Notes under the pieces: generated by a model
What the model saw: the letters and a program-made list of their open reading frames with translations, nothing else
What the model was told of the DNA's origin: nothing
The model's database searches: none
DNA from: Thermoplasmata archaeon
Lineage (GTDB): Archaea > Thermoplasmatota > Thermoplasmata > Lutacidiplasmatales > UBA184
Assembly: GCA_021828715.1 (NCBI GenBank)
Contig: JAJZDF010000040.1
Span: 1 to 6,292 of the forward strand
DNA length: 6,292 bases
Direction: 5' to 3'
Position numbers and translations under genes: made by a program
In this document: positions 6,203-6,292 of the stretch, one piece after another
Position numbering within the stretch: position 1 is the first letter of the stretch
Layout of the letters: the number at the start of each line of letters is the position of its first letter

Positions 6203-6292
6203 CTACAGGACGCCCATTTCGGCGAGCTTCTCGGGCAGGTAGTGCTCGGTGACGTAGTTGAGGCCGTACTTCGCGAGGGACTGCTGCTCCGC
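6203..6292 (-). CDS. C-terminal end of an unrecognised gene (5' partial)
   Basis: The minus strand is open from the right edge for 29 codons to a TAG at 6205-6203, six bases beyond the cysS stop, so the two genes converge. Nearly every codon ends in G or C (28 of 29), as in the real genes here, which supports genuine coding. The visible peptide contains SLAKYGLNYVTEHYLPEKL and ends AEMGVL. It is charged, probably helical and soluble, with no membrane segment. I do not recognise the family from this short tail. Confidence 0.7.
   Translation of the reverse strand, partial: AEQQSLAKYGLNYVTEHYLPEKLAEMGVL

Overview
The window is GC-rich, gene-dense DNA from an archaeon. Three observations support this. 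The left edge holds the C-terminus of a Cbf5-type (not bacterial TruB-type) pseudouridine synthase with its PUA domain. A stand-alone Lrp/AsnC ligand-binding (RAM) protein is present. Start codons lack clear Shine-Dalgarno sequences, with TATA-like elements about 23-40 bases upstream, as expected for leaderless or short-leader archaeal transcripts. The large membrane protein is packed with N-glycosylation sequons, also common in archaea. A GC-rich euryarchaeal lineage such as Thermoplasmatota is a plausible but unproven guess.

Layout: cbf5 C-terminus (+, to 364); a 1009-residue MMPL/RND-family membrane transporter (+, 395-3424); convergent to it a BCP/PrxQ-type peroxiredoxin (-, 3464-3898); divergent from that, across a 79-bp gap with a perfectly palindromic TATA element, a class I SAM-dependent methyltransferase (+, 3978-4646); convergent and overlapping by 4 bp, a 78-residue RAM-domain protein (-, 4643-4879); divergent across 96 bp, a compact cysteinyl-tRNA synthetase (+, 4976-6196); and, convergent at the right edge, the last 29 codons of an unrecognised gene (-, 6203-6292). 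No gap between genes exceeds about 100 bases. I saw no RNA gene, mobile element, CRISPR array or T-rich terminator.

The genes look like ordinary chromosomal housekeeping content in alternating orientations rather than one operon or a defence or mobile island. Three neighbours touch thiol or amino-acid metabolism (peroxiredoxin, RAM sensor, CysRS), but a functional link is only speculation. The most notable points are the 19 sequons confined to the two external domains of the transporter, its single cysteine pair, the peroxiredoxin without the usual resolving cysteine, and the shared palindromic CTAG at two convergent stop codons. I found no convincing undescribed system.
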